Assembly: GCF_002002735.1 (NCBI RefSeq)
Contig: NZ_MUNY01000033.1
Location: 1-64,000 of the forward strand
Direction: 5' to 3'
Length of the DNA stretch: 64,000 bases
Origin: Algoriphagus sp. A40
GTDB lineage: Bacteria > Bacteroidota > Bacteroidia > Cytophagales > Cyclobacteriaceae
In this document: positions 31,429 to 42,823 of the stretch, piece after piece
Layout: the number at the start of each line of letters is the position of its first letter
Numbering within the stretch: the first letter of the stretch is position 1
Translations under genes and position numbers: made by a program
Notes under the pieces: generated by a model
The model's database searches: none
Told to the model about the DNA's origin: nothing
What the model saw: only the letters and a program-made list of their open reading frames with translations

Positions 31429-31608
31429 ATGGCGAAGATCAAGATCACACAGGTAAAAAGTACGATCGACAGACCAAAAGATCAAAAAGCAACAATCACT
31501 GCTTTGGGTTTGGGTCGTATCAGCAAATCCGTAGTAGTGGAAAATACACCTCAGATTGCTGGAATGGTAAATAAAGTGAATCACCTTGTAAAAGTGGAGG
31601 TAGCTTAA
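31429..31608 (+). CDS. rpmD: 50S ribosomal protein L30
   Basis: L30 is a small 50S protein. It has 59 residues, translated here by eye: starts MAKIKITQVKSTIDRP, then TALGLGRISKSVV, ending VNHLVKVEVA. It sits between rpsE and rplO, its usual place, starting in a TAATCATG junction and ending in TAATTATG with rplO. Confidence 0.96.
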   Translation: MAKIKITQVKSTIDRPKDQKATITALGLGRISKSVVVENTPQIAGMVNKVNHLVKVEVA

Positions 31609-31610
31609 TT

Positions 31611-32057
31611 ATGAAACTAAATACATTAACTCCGTCCGAAGGATCAACCAAAAACCGCAAAAGAATTGGTCGTGGTACCGGTTCTGGTAGAGGTGGGACT
31701 TCAACAAGAGGTCATAAGGGAGCGAAATCCCGTTCTGGATACAAATCTAAAATCGGTTTTGAAGGTGGTCAGATGCCACTTCAAAGAAGGGTTCCAAAAT
31801 TTGGCTTCAAATCCTTTAATAAGGTTGAGTTCAAACCAGTAAATTTGGATACCTTGCAGGCCCTTTCCGAGCAGTACAATCTTACAGTGATCGACATGGA
31901 AGCTTTGGTTTCTCATGGAATCGCCTCTAAGAATGACAAAATCAAGATCCTCGGTGGTGGTGAACTGACAGCCAAATTAGACGTGACTGCCCATCAGTTT
32001 TCTGCTTCAGCAGTTGAAGCAATCGAAAAACTTGGCGGTACTGTAAACAAGATTTAA
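31611..32057 (+). CDS. rplO: 50S ribosomal protein L15
   Basis: L15 is a late-assembly 50S protein. It has 148 residues with the Gly/Arg-rich N-terminal region GRGTGSGRGGTSTRGHKG and GFEGGQMPLQRRVPKFGF. It lies 4 bp before secY. Confidence 0.98.
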   Translation: MKLNTLTPSEGSTKNRKRIGRGTGSGRGGTSTRGHKGAKSRSGYKSKIGFEGGQMPLQRRVPKFGFKSFNKVEFKPVNLDTLQALSEQYNLTVIDMEALVSHGIASKNDKIKILGGGELTAKLDVTAHQFSASAVEAIEKLGGTVNKI

Positions 32058-32061
32058 GTAA

Positions 32062-33381
32062 ATGAAAAAGTTTATTTCGACAGTTAAGAATATCTTCTCA
32101 ATCGAAGATCTGAGAGTTAGAATCCTGAATACAATCGGATTCCTCATCATCTTCAGATTAGGTTCATTCATCGTTCTTCCTGGTGTAGATCCATCCAAGT
32201 TGGGTGGCACTCCCGAAGGGATTTTCGGATTGATTGACACCTTTCTTGGAGGAGCATTTAGCAATGCCTCCATCTTCGGTCTGGGGATAATGCCTTATAT
32301 CTCTGCTTCCATCGTGCTGCAGCTGTTGACTGTCGGAGTACCCTACTTTCAAAAAATGCAAAAGGAGGGTGAATCCGGAAGAAAGCGAATCAACCAGATT
32401 ACCCGAGTACTGACCATTGCGATCACTGTAGCCCAAGGTATTGGTTACGTCACAGCAACCATCCTTCCAACCGGTGCAGTAATGGTTAGTACCTCTCTTT
32501 TCATGTTTAGCTCTTTGGTTTTGCTTTCAGCCGGAACGATGTTCTGTATGTGGCTGGGAGAAAAGATCACTGAAAAAGGTATCGGAAACGGTATCTCCAT
32601 GCTGATCATGATTGGGATTATTTCCAGATTCCCTGGCGCACTTATCGCCGAAGGTTTGGAAAAAGGCTCCTCCGGAATGTTGCTTTTGATTATTGAAGCT
32701 GGGGTGTTGTTTTTTGTAGTCGTAGGAGTTATTGCTCTGACAGAAGCTACAAGAAGAATTCCGGTTCAGTATGCTAAGCAGGTAGTAGGCGGTAAAGTAT
32801 ATGGCGGTCAGCGTCAGTACATTCCTATCAAAGTGAATGCTTCCGGTGTAATGCCAATTATCTTTGCTCAGTCCTTGATGTTTGTGCCAGCGTTGATCGC
32901 ACAGATTTGGGCAGGTGAAAGTGACATTGCAAACTATATCGGCACTACATTCAGCGATTTCACTTCTTGGCAGTACAATCTGTTGTTTGCCTCGTTGATC
33001 ATCATCTTCACATTCTTCTACACCGCGATTACCGTTAACCCGGAGCAAATTGCTGAAGACATGAAGCGTAACGGTGGATTTGTTCCAGGCATTAAGCCAG
33101 GTGCTCCTACCTCAGAGTTTATTGATGGCATTATCTCCAAAATCACATTACCTGGATCTGTTTTACTGGCAGCAGTAGCAATCCTTCCTGCTTTGGCTAT
33201 CATAGCCGGTGTAGGTGGTGAGTTTGCTCAATTCTATGGTGGAACTTCCCTCTTGATTATGGTGGGTGTGATCATGGATACCTTGAGACAAATCGAAAGT
33301 TACTTGTTGATGAGACATTACGAGGGAATGATGAAAAGCGGTAATATGAAGAATAACCCTTCTAATTACCAGGTTGCCTAA
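32062..33381 (+). CDS. secY: Preprotein translocase subunit SecY
   Basis: SecY is the protein-conducting channel of the inner membrane. It has 439 residues with ten predicted membrane helices. Helix 2 region shows FSNASIFGLGIMPYISASI-type sequence (plug and helix 2), and the cytosolic loops hold TEATRRIPVQYAKQV and the Arg-rich ribosome/SecA contacts. Its partner secE is upstream near nusG. It is followed by map with one base between stop and start. Confidence 0.98.
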   Translation: MKKFISTVKNIFSIEDLRVRILNTIGFLIIFRLGSFIVLPGVDPSKLGGTPEGIFGLIDTFLGGAFSNASIFGLGIMPYISASIVLQLLTVGVPYFQKMQKEGESGRKRINQITRVLTIAITVAQGIGYVTATILPTGAVMVSTSLFMFSSLVLLSAGTMFCMWLGEKITEKGIGNGISMLIMIGIISRFPGALIAEGLEKGSSGMLLLIIEAGVLFFVVVGVIALTEATRRIPVQYAKQVVGGKVYGGQRQYIPIKVNASGVMPIIFAQSLMFVPALIAQIWAGESDIANYIGTTFSDFTSWQYNLLFASLIIIFTFFYTAITVNPEQIAEDMKRNGGFVPGIKPGAPTSEFIDGIISKITLPGSVLLAAVAILPALAIIAGVGGEFAQFYGGTSLLIMVGVIMDTLRQIESYLLMRHYEGMMKSGNMKNNPSNYQVA

Positions 33382-33382
33382 T

Positions 33383-34156
33383 ATGATTCAATACAAGACT
33401 TCGGAAGAAGTTCAGTTGATAAAAAAAAGTGCTGATATTCTTGGCAAAGCTCACGGAGAAGTAGCCAAGCATATTAAAGAAGGGGTAAAGACCTCTTTTC
33501 TTGACAAGATTGCTGAAGAGTTTATAAGGGATCACCATGGAGTACCTTCATTTAAAGGTTACAATGGCTTCCCGTCTTCACTTTGTATTTCAGTGAATGA
33601 AGTTGTTGTTCACGGTTTTCCAAGTGATTATGAATTGAAAGATGGCGATATAATCTCAGTAGATTGTGGAGTCTTTCACCAAGGTTTTCATAGCGATTCC
33701 GCTTATACGTATCCTATCGGTGAGGTTTCCCCTTCTGTTATTGCATTATTAAAAGCCACTCGAGATTCGCTCTATTTAGGAATTGAGCAAGCTGTAGCTG
33801 GAAATCGAATCGGCGACATCGGTCATGCCATCCAAAAGTTTGTTGAAGCAAAAGGCTACACGGTAGTCAGAGAGCTTGTCGGACATGGTTTGGGCAAAAA
33901 ACTGCATGAAGCCCCTGAGGTTCCCAATTATGGAAAAAAAGGAAGTGGTGTCCCGCTCAAGGCGGGTATGGTGATTGCAATTGAGCCAATGATCAATCTG
34001 GGTACGCGAAACATCGTACAGGAGCGAGATGGGTGGACTATCCGAACTGCAGATCGGAAACCTTCAGCTCACTATGAGCATACGGTTGCAATATTTGAGA
34101 ATAAAACTGAGGTTTTGACGACCCATAAATACATAGAAGAGAGCTTTAAATTCTAA
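33383..34156 (+). CDS. map: Methionine aminopeptidase type I
   Basis: Removes the initiator methionine from new proteins. It has 257 residues from ATG 33383; the frame also opens at a TTG nine bases upstream inside secY, which is less likely. The metal ligands are visible: Asp in ISVDCG, Asp in FHSDSA, His in [10 protein letters not shown], Glu in AIEPM and Glu in YEHTVA. It lies between secY and infA, the usual place. Confidence 0.97.
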   Translation: MIQYKTSEEVQLIKKSADILGKAHGEVAKHIKEGVKTSFLDKIAEEFIRDHHGVPSFKGYNGFPSSLCISVNEVVVHGFPSDYELKDGDIISVDCGVFHQGFHSDSAYTYPIGEVSPSVIALLKATRDSLYLGIEQAVAGNRIGDIGHAIQKFVEAKGYTVVRELVGHGLGKKLHEAPEVPNYGKKGSGVPLKAGMVIAIEPMINLGTRNIVQERDGWTIRTADRKPSAHYEHTVAIFENKTEVLTTHKYIEESFKF

Positions 34157-34157
34157 T

Positions 34158-34376
34158 ATGGCCAAACAGACATCAATCGAGCAAGACGGAACCATTACTG
34201 AAGCGTTGTCAAACGCGATGTTTAAAGTGGAACTGGAAAATGGACATCAGTTGATTGCGCATATTTCCGGTAAGATGAGGATGAATTATATCAAAATCCT
34301 TCCCGGAGATAAGGTCAAGCTGGAATTATCTCCCTATGATTTGACAAAAGGCAGAATAGTATATCGATATAAATAG
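34158..34376 (+). CDS. infA: Translation initiation factor IF-1
   Basis: IF-1 blocks the A site during initiation. It has 72 residues with an OB fold ([25 protein letters not shown] region, then [17 protein letters not shown]). It starts in a TAATATG junction one base after map. Confidence 0.98.
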   Translation: MAKQTSIEQDGTITEALSNAMFKVELENGHQLIAHISGKMRMNYIKILPGDKVKLELSPYDLTKGRIVYRYK

Positions 34377-34382
34377 ACTGAC

Positions 34383-34499
34383 ATGAAAGTAAAGGCATCT
34401 ATTAAAAAGAGAAGTGTTGACTGCAAGCTAATCCGCAGAAAAGGAGTATTGTTTGTGATCAATAAGAAAAATCCTAAGTATAAACAAAGACAAGGTTAA
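34383..34499 (+). CDS. rpmJ: 50S ribosomal protein L36 (zinc-free form)
   Basis: L36 is the smallest 50S protein. It has 38 residues, translated by eye: begins [15 protein letters not shown] and ends [12 protein letters not shown]. Only Cys14 of the usual zinc ligands is present, so this is the zinc-independent form. It lies between infA and rpsM. Confidence 0.96.
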   Translation: MKVKASIKKRSVDCKLIRRKGVLFVINKKNPKYKQRQG

Positions 34500-34501
34500 T
34501 C

Positions 34502-34879
34502 ATGGCTAGAATTGCAGGTGTAGACATACCAGACAATAAGCGCGGCGAAATCGGACTTACCTACATCTTCGGAATAGGAAGAAGTGCCGCCAAAGCGATC
34601 CTGAGCAAAGCCGGTATCTCTTTCGACAAAAAGGCCGGAGAGTGGAATGACGAAGAATCTACCGCTATCCGTAACATCATCGCTGAAGAATTCAGAACCG
34701 AAGGTGTACTGAAGTCAGAGATCCAATTGAACATCAAGCGTCTGATGGATATCGGATGTTACAGAGGTTTGAGACACAGAAAAGGACTTCCTGTACGTGG
34801 TCAAGGCACTAAAAACAACGCCAGAACAAGGAAGGGTAAGAGAAAAACTGTTGCTAACAAAAAGAAGGCAACTAAATAA
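34502..34879 (+). CDS. rpsM: 30S ribosomal protein S13
   Basis: S13 forms bridges to the 50S and touches the P-site tRNA. It has 125 residues starting [17 protein letters not shown], with [15 protein letters not shown] and a basic tail. It starts in a TAATCATG junction with rpmJ. Confidence 0.98.
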   Translation: MARIAGVDIPDNKRGEIGLTYIFGIGRSAAKAILSKAGISFDKKAGEWNDEESTAIRNIIAEEFRTEGVLKSEIQLNIKRLMDIGCYRGLRHRKGLPVRGQGTKNNARTRKGKRKTVANKKKATK

Positions 34880-34894
34880 AACCTGATTTAGATT

Positions 34895-35293
34895 ATGGCT
34901 CAGAAAAGAAACGATAAAGCAAAAGGTAAAAAAAGAGTAGTAAAGGTAGAAGCTGTAGGTCAGGCACACATCAGAGCCTCCTTCAACAATATCATCATCT
35001 CTATTACCAATAATGCAGGTCAAGTGATCTCTTGGGCTTCTGCCGGTAAAATGGGCTTCAGAGGTTCTAAGAAAAATACTCCTTACGCTGCTCAAATGGC
35101 CGCCCAAAACTGCGGTCAGGTAGCTTACGACTTAGGTTTGAGAAAAATCGAAGTATTCGTAAAAGGTCCAGGCGCTGGTCGTGAATCCGCGATCAGAACA
35201 TTGCAAAACGTAGGATTGGATGTGACCACGATTATCGACGTGACTCCAATGCCGCACAACGGTTGTCGTCCTCCTAAGCGTAGAAGAGTTTAA
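34895..35293 (+). CDS. rpsK: 30S ribosomal protein S11
   Basis: S11 lies on the 30S platform near the Shine-Dalgarno helix. It has 132 residues, with [12 protein letters not shown] and the end [16 protein letters not shown]. The phylum's weak use of Shine-Dalgarno pairing is not explained by any obvious change visible here. Confidence 0.98.
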   Translation: MAQKRNDKAKGKKRVVKVEAVGQAHIRASFNNIIISITNNAGQVISWASAGKMGFRGSKKNTPYAAQMAAQNCGQVAYDLGLRKIEVFVKGPGAGRESAIRTLQNVGLDVTTIIDVTPMPHNGCRPPKRRRV

Positions 35294-35311
35294 TTTTAAA
35301 AAGCTAACAGA

Positions 35312-35917
35312 ATGGCAAGATATACAGGTCCTAAAGCTAAAATCTCCAGAAAATTTGGAGAAGCAATTGAAGGGCATAGCAAGGCACTTCAGAAGAAAAA
35401 CTACCCTCCCGGCATGCACGGTCGCGGTAGAAGAAAGAAGCAGTCCGAATATGCAGTTCAGCTGTCTGAGAAGCAAAAAGCAAAATACATCTACGGCGTG
35501 TTGGAAAGACAATTCGCTAAAATGTTTGACATCGCTTCCAGAAAGTCCGGTATCACTGGTGAAAACCTCCTTCAGCTTCTTGAAGCTCGTTTGGACAACA
35601 CCGTGTACAGACTGGGAATTTCTCCAACGCGCCGTGGCGCAAGACAGCTTGTTTCGCACAAGCACGTCTTGGTAAACGGTGAAGTGGTTAACATTCCATC
35701 TTATACTTTGAAGCCGGGTGATGTAGTTTCCGTAAGAGAGCGTTCTAAGTCTCTGGAAGCAATCACCAGCAGCCTGGCAGGCAAAGCAGCAAACAGATAT
35801 CCTTGGTTAGAGTGGGATAATGCTTCTTTGACAGGCAAATTCGTCAGTGTTCCTGGCAGAGATGATATTCCGGAGAATATCAAGGAGCAGCTCATTGTCG
35901 AACTTTACTCTAAGTAA
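35312..35917 (+). CDS. rpsD: 30S ribosomal protein S4
   Basis: S4 is a primary 16S rRNA binder and fidelity protein. It has 201 residues. The N-terminal zinc cysteines are absent. The S4 domain is seen at [13 protein letters not shown] and [14 protein letters not shown]. It precedes rpoA by 36 bp. Confidence 0.98.
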   Translation: MARYTGPKAKISRKFGEAIEGHSKALQKKNYPPGMHGRGRRKKQSEYAVQLSEKQKAKYIYGVLERQFAKMFDIASRKSGITGENLLQLLEARLDNTVYRLGISPTRRGARQLVSHKHVLVNGEVVNIPSYTLKPGDVVSVRERSKSLEAITSSLAGKAANRYPWLEWDNASLTGKFVSVPGRDDIPENIKEQLIVELYSK

Positions 35918-35953
35918 TTTTACTATTTTCAGCTAAAAACCAGAACGAGATAT

Positions 35954-36943
35954 ATGTCCATACTAGCATTTCAAATGCCCGAGAAAGTGGTGATGGAAAA
36001 AGCCGATGACTTTCATGGCTTGTTCACTTTCAAACCACTCGAAAAAGGCTATGGAGTTACCATCGGTAACGCCCTGAGAAGAATATTGCTTTCTTCTTTG
36101 GAAGGATACGCCATCACTTCTATCAAAATCCCGGGAGTGGTTCACGAATTCTCAACCATCGAGGGCGTAGTAGAAGACGTGACTGATATCATTTTGAACC
36201 TGAAGCAGGTGAGATTCAAGAAAGTGCACGAAGCATTTGACGGAAAAATCACTGTCGAAATCAAAAATCAGTCTGTTTTCACCGCAGGGGACATTGCTAA
36301 GTTCACTTCTTCCTTCGAAATCCTCAACCCAGAGTTGATCATCTGTCACATCGACGAGACCAAAAACTTTGAAATTGAGATCACGATCGAAAAAGGAAGA
36401 GGTTATCTACCAGCTGAAGAATCCAAACCAAAAGAGCAGGTTTTTGGGCAAATCGCAATCGACGCGATCTTCACACCAATTAAAAATGTGAAGTACAGCG
36501 TAGAAAACACCCGGGTAGAGCAGAAGACTGACTTCGAAAAACTGATTCTTGAGGTTTCCACAGATGGTTCTATCCATCCTGAGAAAGCCCTTCAGGAATC
36601 TGCAAAGATTTTGATCCAGCACTTCATGCTATTCTCTGACCAGACCATGGTCCTTGATTCTACCGGTGTAGCCGAGCCAGAGCCTATCGATGAGGAATTC
36701 CTTCACATGCGTAAGCTTCTCAAGACCTCTTTGAGCGACCTCGACCTTTCTGTTCGTGCGTTCAACTGTCTGAAAGCTGCTGATGTGAGAACTCTTGGAG
36801 ATCTTGCCAGACTTGAGATTTCAGATATGATGAAATTCAGAAACTTCGGTAAGAAGTCTTTGGCTGAACTTGAGCAGCTGATCCAGGAGAAAGGTCTGAC
36901 CTTTGGGATGGACATTTCTAAGTACAAACTTGACGAAGAATAA
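35954..36943 (+). CDS. rpoA: DNA-directed RNA polymerase subunit alpha
   Basis: Alpha dimerises to start polymerase assembly. It has 329 residues. The N-terminal domain (about 1-230) holds [20 protein letters not shown]; the C-terminal DNA-binding domain (about 250-320) has the helix-hairpin-helix [16 protein letters not shown] and [10 protein letters not shown]. It lies between rpsD and rplQ, the standard order. Confidence 0.98.
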   Translation: MSILAFQMPEKVVMEKADDFHGLFTFKPLEKGYGVTIGNALRRILLSSLEGYAITSIKIPGVVHEFSTIEGVVEDVTDIILNLKQVRFKKVHEAFDGKITVEIKNQSVFTAGDIAKFTSSFEILNPELIICHIDETKNFEIEITIEKGRGYLPAEESKPKEQVFGQIAIDAIFTPIKNVKYSVENTRVEQKTDFEKLILEVSTDGSIHPEKALQESAKILIQHFMLFSDQTMVLDSTGVAEPEPIDEEFLHMRKLLKTSLSDLDLSVRAFNCLKAADVRTLGDLARLEISDMMKFRNFGKKSLAELEQLIQEKGLTFGMDISKYKLDEE

Positions 36944-36949
36944 TATAAA

Positions 36950-37483
36950 ATGAGACACGGTAAGAAATTTAACCACCTAGGAAGAACTGCCCCGCACAGG
37001 AAGGCAATGCTTTCTAACATGGCAACTTCCCTGATTCTTCACAAGCGTATTTCAACTACGCTTGCCAAGGCTAAAGAATTGAAGAAGTTTGTTGAGCCTC
37101 TGGTGACCAGAGCAAAAGAAGATTCTACACACAACAGACGTATCGCTTTTTCTTACCTGAAAAGTAAAGATGCCATCAAGGCGCTTTTCGGTGAGGTAAT
37201 CGAAAAAGTAGGTACTCGTCCGGGAGGATATACCAGAATTATCAAAACTGGCTTCCGTCTGGGTGACAACGCTGAAATGTGTATCATCGAGCTGGTAGAT
37301 TACAATGAATTGATGCTGAAAGATGCTAAGCCTGCCAAAAAGACCACCAGAAGATCCCGTAGAGGAACTGCTGTGGCCAAAGCAGACGCACCTGCGGCTA
37401 CTTCTGCACCTGCTGCTGAAGCCAAAACTGAAGCGCCTAGCGCTCCTGAAGCTTCTGCCGAAAGCGATAACGAAGAAAAATAA
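36950..37483 (+). CDS. rplQ: 50S ribosomal protein L17 with C-terminal extension
   Basis: L17 lies near the tunnel exit. It has 177 residues, while the conserved fold ends near 125. The last 50 residues are Ala/Glu/Pro-rich after a basic stretch ([10 protein letters not shown]) and probably disordered. Such tails are common in Bacteroidota. It closes the ribosomal run; a strong terminator follows 22 bp behind. Confidence 0.97.
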   Translation: MRHGKKFNHLGRTAPHRKAMLSNMATSLILHKRISTTLAKAKELKKFVEPLVTRAKEDSTHNRRIAFSYLKSKDAIKALFGEVIEKVGTRPGGYTRIIKTGFRLGDNAEMCIIELVDYNELMLKDAKPAKKTTRRSRRGTAVAKADAPAATSAPAAEAKTEAPSAPEASAESDNEEK

Positions 37484-37505
37484 TTTGAATAGCACTTCAA
37501 ATATT

Positions 37506-37538
37506 AAAAGGATTGGACGCCCGTTCAATCCTTTTTTT
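37506..37538 (+). terminator. Terminator behind rplQ
   Basis: AAAAGGATTGGAC pairs with GTTCAATCCTTTT (one G-T pair) around GCCC, followed by a run of T. It ends the operon that starts at rplC. Confidence 0.9.
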
Positions 37539-37575
37539 ATACCCATACCTCTTATCCTCCTTCCCAAGAATTGGT

Positions 37576-37583
37576 TAACTTTG
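37576..37583 (+). promoter_or_regulatory. -7 box for carA-eno
   Basis: TAACTTTG matches the consensus fully. No TTTG was found 19 bp upstream. The start would be near 37590, leaving a leader of only about 10 nt before carA. Confidence 0.55.
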
Positions 37584-37599
37584 CGCAACTTTCAAAAAA

Positions 37600-40003
<2,404 letters not shown>

Positions 40004-40026
40004 TTTCGAATCGAAATTACTAAATG

Positions 40027-40058
40027 GACAGCCTGCATCAGTGGGCTGTCTTTTTTTT
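40027..40058 (+). terminator. Terminator behind eno
   Basis: GACAGCC pairs with GGCTGTC around a 10-base loop, directly followed by eight T. Confidence 0.9.
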
Positions 40059-40099
40059 GCACCATTTTTGTACCTTGATGCCTGTAATTCAAATCAGGT

Positions 40100-40387
40100 A
40101 TGAAAAAACTTCTTAAGTACAGCGGCAATTTTTATGTACTGGCCATCTTGTTTTTTCTATTTTGGATGCTTTTCATTGACTCCAACAACTTGATTAACCA
40201 TTTCCGTCTGAGTCAAAAGTTGAACCAGCTGGAGGACCAGAAGGAGTTTTATCTGGAGAAAAAAGGAAAGATTACCGCAGAACGCGCAGAATTGATGAGC
40301 AATCCTGAACTCCTGGAGAAGTTTGCCCGTGAGAGGTACTTAATGAAGAAGCAAACCGAAGACTTGTATGTCATTGTCGAGAAATAA
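40100..40387 (+). CDS. Septum formation initiator (DivIC/FtsB-like)
   Basis: A bitopic inner-membrane division protein of 95 residues. A short cytoplasmic N-terminus is followed by a membrane helix (about 11-29), a coiled coil (about 36-68: LSQKLNQLEDQKEFYLEKKGKI) and the family end with ARERYLMKKQTEDLYVI. In the family these proteins join FtsL and FtsQ in the divisome. Its place behind eno is common in several phyla. The next gene starts inside its last codons. Confidence 0.9.
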   Translation: MKKLLKYSGNFYVLAILFFLFWMLFIDSNNLINHFRLSQKLNQLEDQKEFYLEKKGKITAERAELMSNPELLEKFARERYLMKKQTEDLYVIVEK

Positions 40388-40916
40388 CCTCCTGATCATT
40401 GCCCTTTTAGGGTTTTTTTTCATCTCCGGGCAATCTTTTGCACAGCGGGAAATCTATTCAGATTCCATCCCTTTTAAAGACCGGTTGTATTTCGGAGGAA
40501 ACCTGGGGCTTCAGTTCGGTACAGTCACTTTGGTGGATGTGTCTCCCTTGGTTGGAGTGATGATCACGCCAAGATTATCAGGTGGAGTAGGAGCTACTTT
40601 TCAATATTACGATGACAGCAGGTATCAGGGAGCAGAGGGGACGTCCTATGGAGGAAGGCTCTTTAGCAGATTCAATGTGCTGCCCAATGTTTTCCTGCAT
40701 GCCGAATACGAGTCAATCAATTGGGAGACCTATGATTATTTTGTCGAAGATTTCAGAAGAACCTGGTCAAATGCCTTGTTTTTAGGAGCGGGTTACTTTG
40801 CTCCATTTGGTTCAAGAGGAGGCGCCAATTTTACCTTTTTGTACAACGTCCTCCATGACAATCAAAATTCCTATTACGCTGAACCTTATGTGATTCGGAT
40901 CGGTTTTGTGATGTGA
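40368..40916 (+). CDS. Small secreted/outer-membrane protein, function unknown
   Basis: A 182-residue protein with a signal peptide (hydrophobic run at about 8-20, likely cleavage after SFA). The mature part has alternating strands rich in Gly and aromatic residues (GGNLGLQFGTVTLVDVSPLVG) and ends in IRIGFVM, as beta-barrel outer-membrane proteins do. The family was not recognised. Its ATG overlaps the divIC-like gene by 20 bases, so the pair is translationally coupled. Confidence 0.8.
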   Translation: MSLSRNNLLIIALLGFFFISGQSFAQREIYSDSIPFKDRLYFGGNLGLQFGTVTLVDVSPLVGVMITPRLSGGVGATFQYYDDSRYQGAEGTSYGGRLFSRFNVLPNVFLHAEYESINWETYDYFVEDFRRTWSNALFLGAGYFAPFGSRGGANFTFLYNVLHDNQNSYYAEPYVIRIGFVM

Positions 40917-40937
40917 TCTTTCCACCCTCTTCGAAGC

Positions 40938-41783
40938 ATGGATTCTTTAATCAAAAAATTACATAAAGCGCATCAGGAATGCACTGAATGCCCCTCTCCG
41001 AAAGTAATCCAACAATTTTTTGAGGATTTATTGGGTTTGTTGTTTCCGGAATATTCGGTTCAAAGCATCCGGGAGGAGGAAGATGTCAAATCTAAAATGG
41101 AAAATCTCCTCGTTCAGTTGACGACAATTCTTTCCCGTAATATCCACCTGCATTCCGGAGATGGGGAAAAGATTGCGAAGCAATTTTTCGGTGAGCTTGA
41201 GGCCGTTTTTGATTGGTTAAATCAGGATGTCGATGCGATGTATGAGGGTGATCCTGCAGCCAAATCACGGACTGAAATTTTGCGAAGCTATCCGGGATTT
41301 TATGCCATTTCGGCTTATAGAATTGCCCATCTATTACACCGCTTGGGAGTCAAATTGATTCCAAGGATGATTACTGAATACGCACATAGCCGAACGGGAG
41401 TGGATATTCACCCAGGAGCCAAAATCGGCCAATATTTCTGCATTGATCACGGTACCGGAGTGGTAATTGGCGAGACTACCATCATCGGAAATCATGTGAA
41501 AATCTACCAAGGTGTTACCCTTGGTGCTTTGAGTGTAGAAAAAGCCGATGCTGATATCAAACGGCATCCGACCATTGAGGAAAATGTGGTCATCTATGCG
41601 GGAGCTACCATTTTGGGAGGAAAGACCATCATAGGAAAAAACAGTGTAATCGGTGGAAATGTCTGGTTAACTAAATCAGTCCTTCCGGGTTCCAAAGTCT
41701 ATTACCAAACCCAAATGCACCACGAGGAAGGTACGGTGACAGATCTTTATGTTTTCAAAAACGACTTTGATGCGACTCTTTGA
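40938..41783 (+). CDS. cysE: Serine O-acetyltransferase
   Basis: Makes O-acetylserine from serine and acetyl-CoA, the first step of cysteine synthesis. It has 281 residues: a helical N-terminal domain to about 150, then left-handed beta-helix hexapeptide repeats (IHPGAKIGQYFCIDHGTGVVIGE is the core, with catalytic Asp and His in IDHGTG). The end (MHHEEGTVTDLYVFKND) is longer than in E. coli. It overlaps the downstream cysM start by 14 bases. Confidence 0.95.
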   Translation: MDSLIKKLHKAHQECTECPSPKVIQQFFEDLLGLLFPEYSVQSIREEEDVKSKMENLLVQLTTILSRNIHLHSGDGEKIAKQFFGELEAVFDWLNQDVDAMYEGDPAAKSRTEILRSYPGFYAISAYRIAHLLHRLGVKLIPRMITEYAHSRTGVDIHPGAKIGQYFCIDHGTGVVIGETTIIGNHVKIYQGVTLGALSVEKADADIKRHPTIEENVVIYAGATILGGKTIIGKNSVIGGNVWLTKSVLPGSKVYYQTQMHHEEGTVTDLYVFKNDFDATL

Positions 41784-42648
41784 ACTGATAGGCAATACTC
41801 CGTTGGTGGAGCTCGAACACATTCCGCTAAATCCCAAGGTTCGGATCCTCTGCAAAATGGAAGGTCAAAATCCCGGAGGCAGTGTGAAAGACCGTGCGGC
41901 TTACAATATGATCCGATCTGCTTTGGACAGGGGTGACATCAAAGTTGGGGATAAACTGATTGAGGCCACAAGTGGAAACACAGGGATCGCCTTGGCTATG
42001 GTGGCAAAAGTCCTCGGCTTGGACATGACCCTGATCATGCCGGACAACTCCACCAAGGAGCGCGTACTCTCCATGGAAGCTTATGGTGCCAAAGTCATCT
42101 TGACTCCCGCAGCCAAAACCATAGAATATTCCCGTGTCTTGGCGGAAAAGATGAGTGACGAAGAAGGGTTTTATATGCTCAATCAGTTCGCAAATCCGGA
42201 CAATTATATGGCTCACTACTATACGACCGGTCCGGAAATCTGGAAAGATACCAAGGGGAAAATCACCCATTTTGTTTCGGCAATGGGGACCACGGGTACG
42301 ATCATGGGGGTTTCCCGGTTTTTGAAGCAAGTCAACCCTGACATCCAAATCGTCGGTACCCAACCTACGGATGGATCAAGTATTCCTGGTATCCGGCGCT
42401 GGTCACCGGAGTTTTTGCCTGAGATTTTTGAACCTAGCCGGGTGGATCGAGTCATCGATGTCAGTCAGCAGCAGGCAACAGAGATGACCCGCCGCATGGC
42501 CAAGGAAGAAGGAATCCTTGCCGGAATGAGCAGCGGAGGAGCCTTGCATGCCGCGATTGAATTATCCAAAGAACTCGAAGAAGGCCTAATCGTCTGTATC
42601 ACCTGCGATCGCGGAGATCGATATTTGAGTTCGGATTTGTTCGGATAA
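41770..42648 (+). CDS. cysM: Cysteine synthase (O-acetylserine sulfhydrylase B type)
   Basis: A PLP enzyme making cysteine from O-acetylserine and sulfide or thiosulfate. It has 292 residues from ATG 41770 (MRLFELIGNTPLVEL), which fits the family start; an ATG at 41749 would add seven residues. The PLP Lys40 is in NPGGSVKDR, the substrate loop is TSGNTGIA, and the phosphate loop is GTTGTI. The short C-terminus and GMSSGGA support the CysM type over CysK. It is coupled to cysE. Confidence 0.95.
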   Translation: MRLFELIGNTPLVELEHIPLNPKVRILCKMEGQNPGGSVKDRAAYNMIRSALDRGDIKVGDKLIEATSGNTGIALAMVAKVLGLDMTLIMPDNSTKERVLSMEAYGAKVILTPAAKTIEYSRVLAEKMSDEEGFYMLNQFANPDNYMAHYYTTGPEIWKDTKGKITHFVSAMGTTGTIMGVSRFLKQVNPDIQIVGTQPTDGSSIPGIRRWSPEFLPEIFEPSRVDRVIDVSQQQATEMTRRMAKEEGILAGMSSGGALHAAIELSKELEEGLIVCITCDRGDRYLSSDLFG

Positions 42649-42664
42649 TCTGGTTTAAAATGAC

Positions 42665-42819
42665 TTGGGCTAAAGCCCCCTTATTAATCATTCACTTTTT
42701 CAGGAATGGGCTAAAGCCACATTCCTATTCATAGATAGGCCAATTCATGTAGATGAATTGCCTCCAGCTTTAGCTGGAGGTTGAAAAAATCAGAAGAGAA
42801 TTTCGGGGCTTTAGCCCAA
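42665..42819. repeat. Hairpin-array element with perfect 15-bp terminal inverted repeats
   Basis: The ends are TTGGGCTAAAGCCCC (42665-42679) and its exact complement GGGGCTTTAGCCCAA (42805-42819). Between them are hairpins at 42702-42726 (AGGAATG...CATTCCT, containing GGGCTAAAGCC), 42724-42739 (CCTAT...ATAGG), 42741-42760 (CAATTCAT...ATGAATTG) and 42761-42780 (CCTCCAGC TTTA GCTGGAGG). The core GCTAAAGC or GCTTTAGC occurs four times. It resembles REP-type or MITE elements mobilised in trans; no transposase is inside. It fills the convergent cysM / TIM-barrel gap. Confidence 0.85.
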
Positions 42820-42823
42820 TTCC

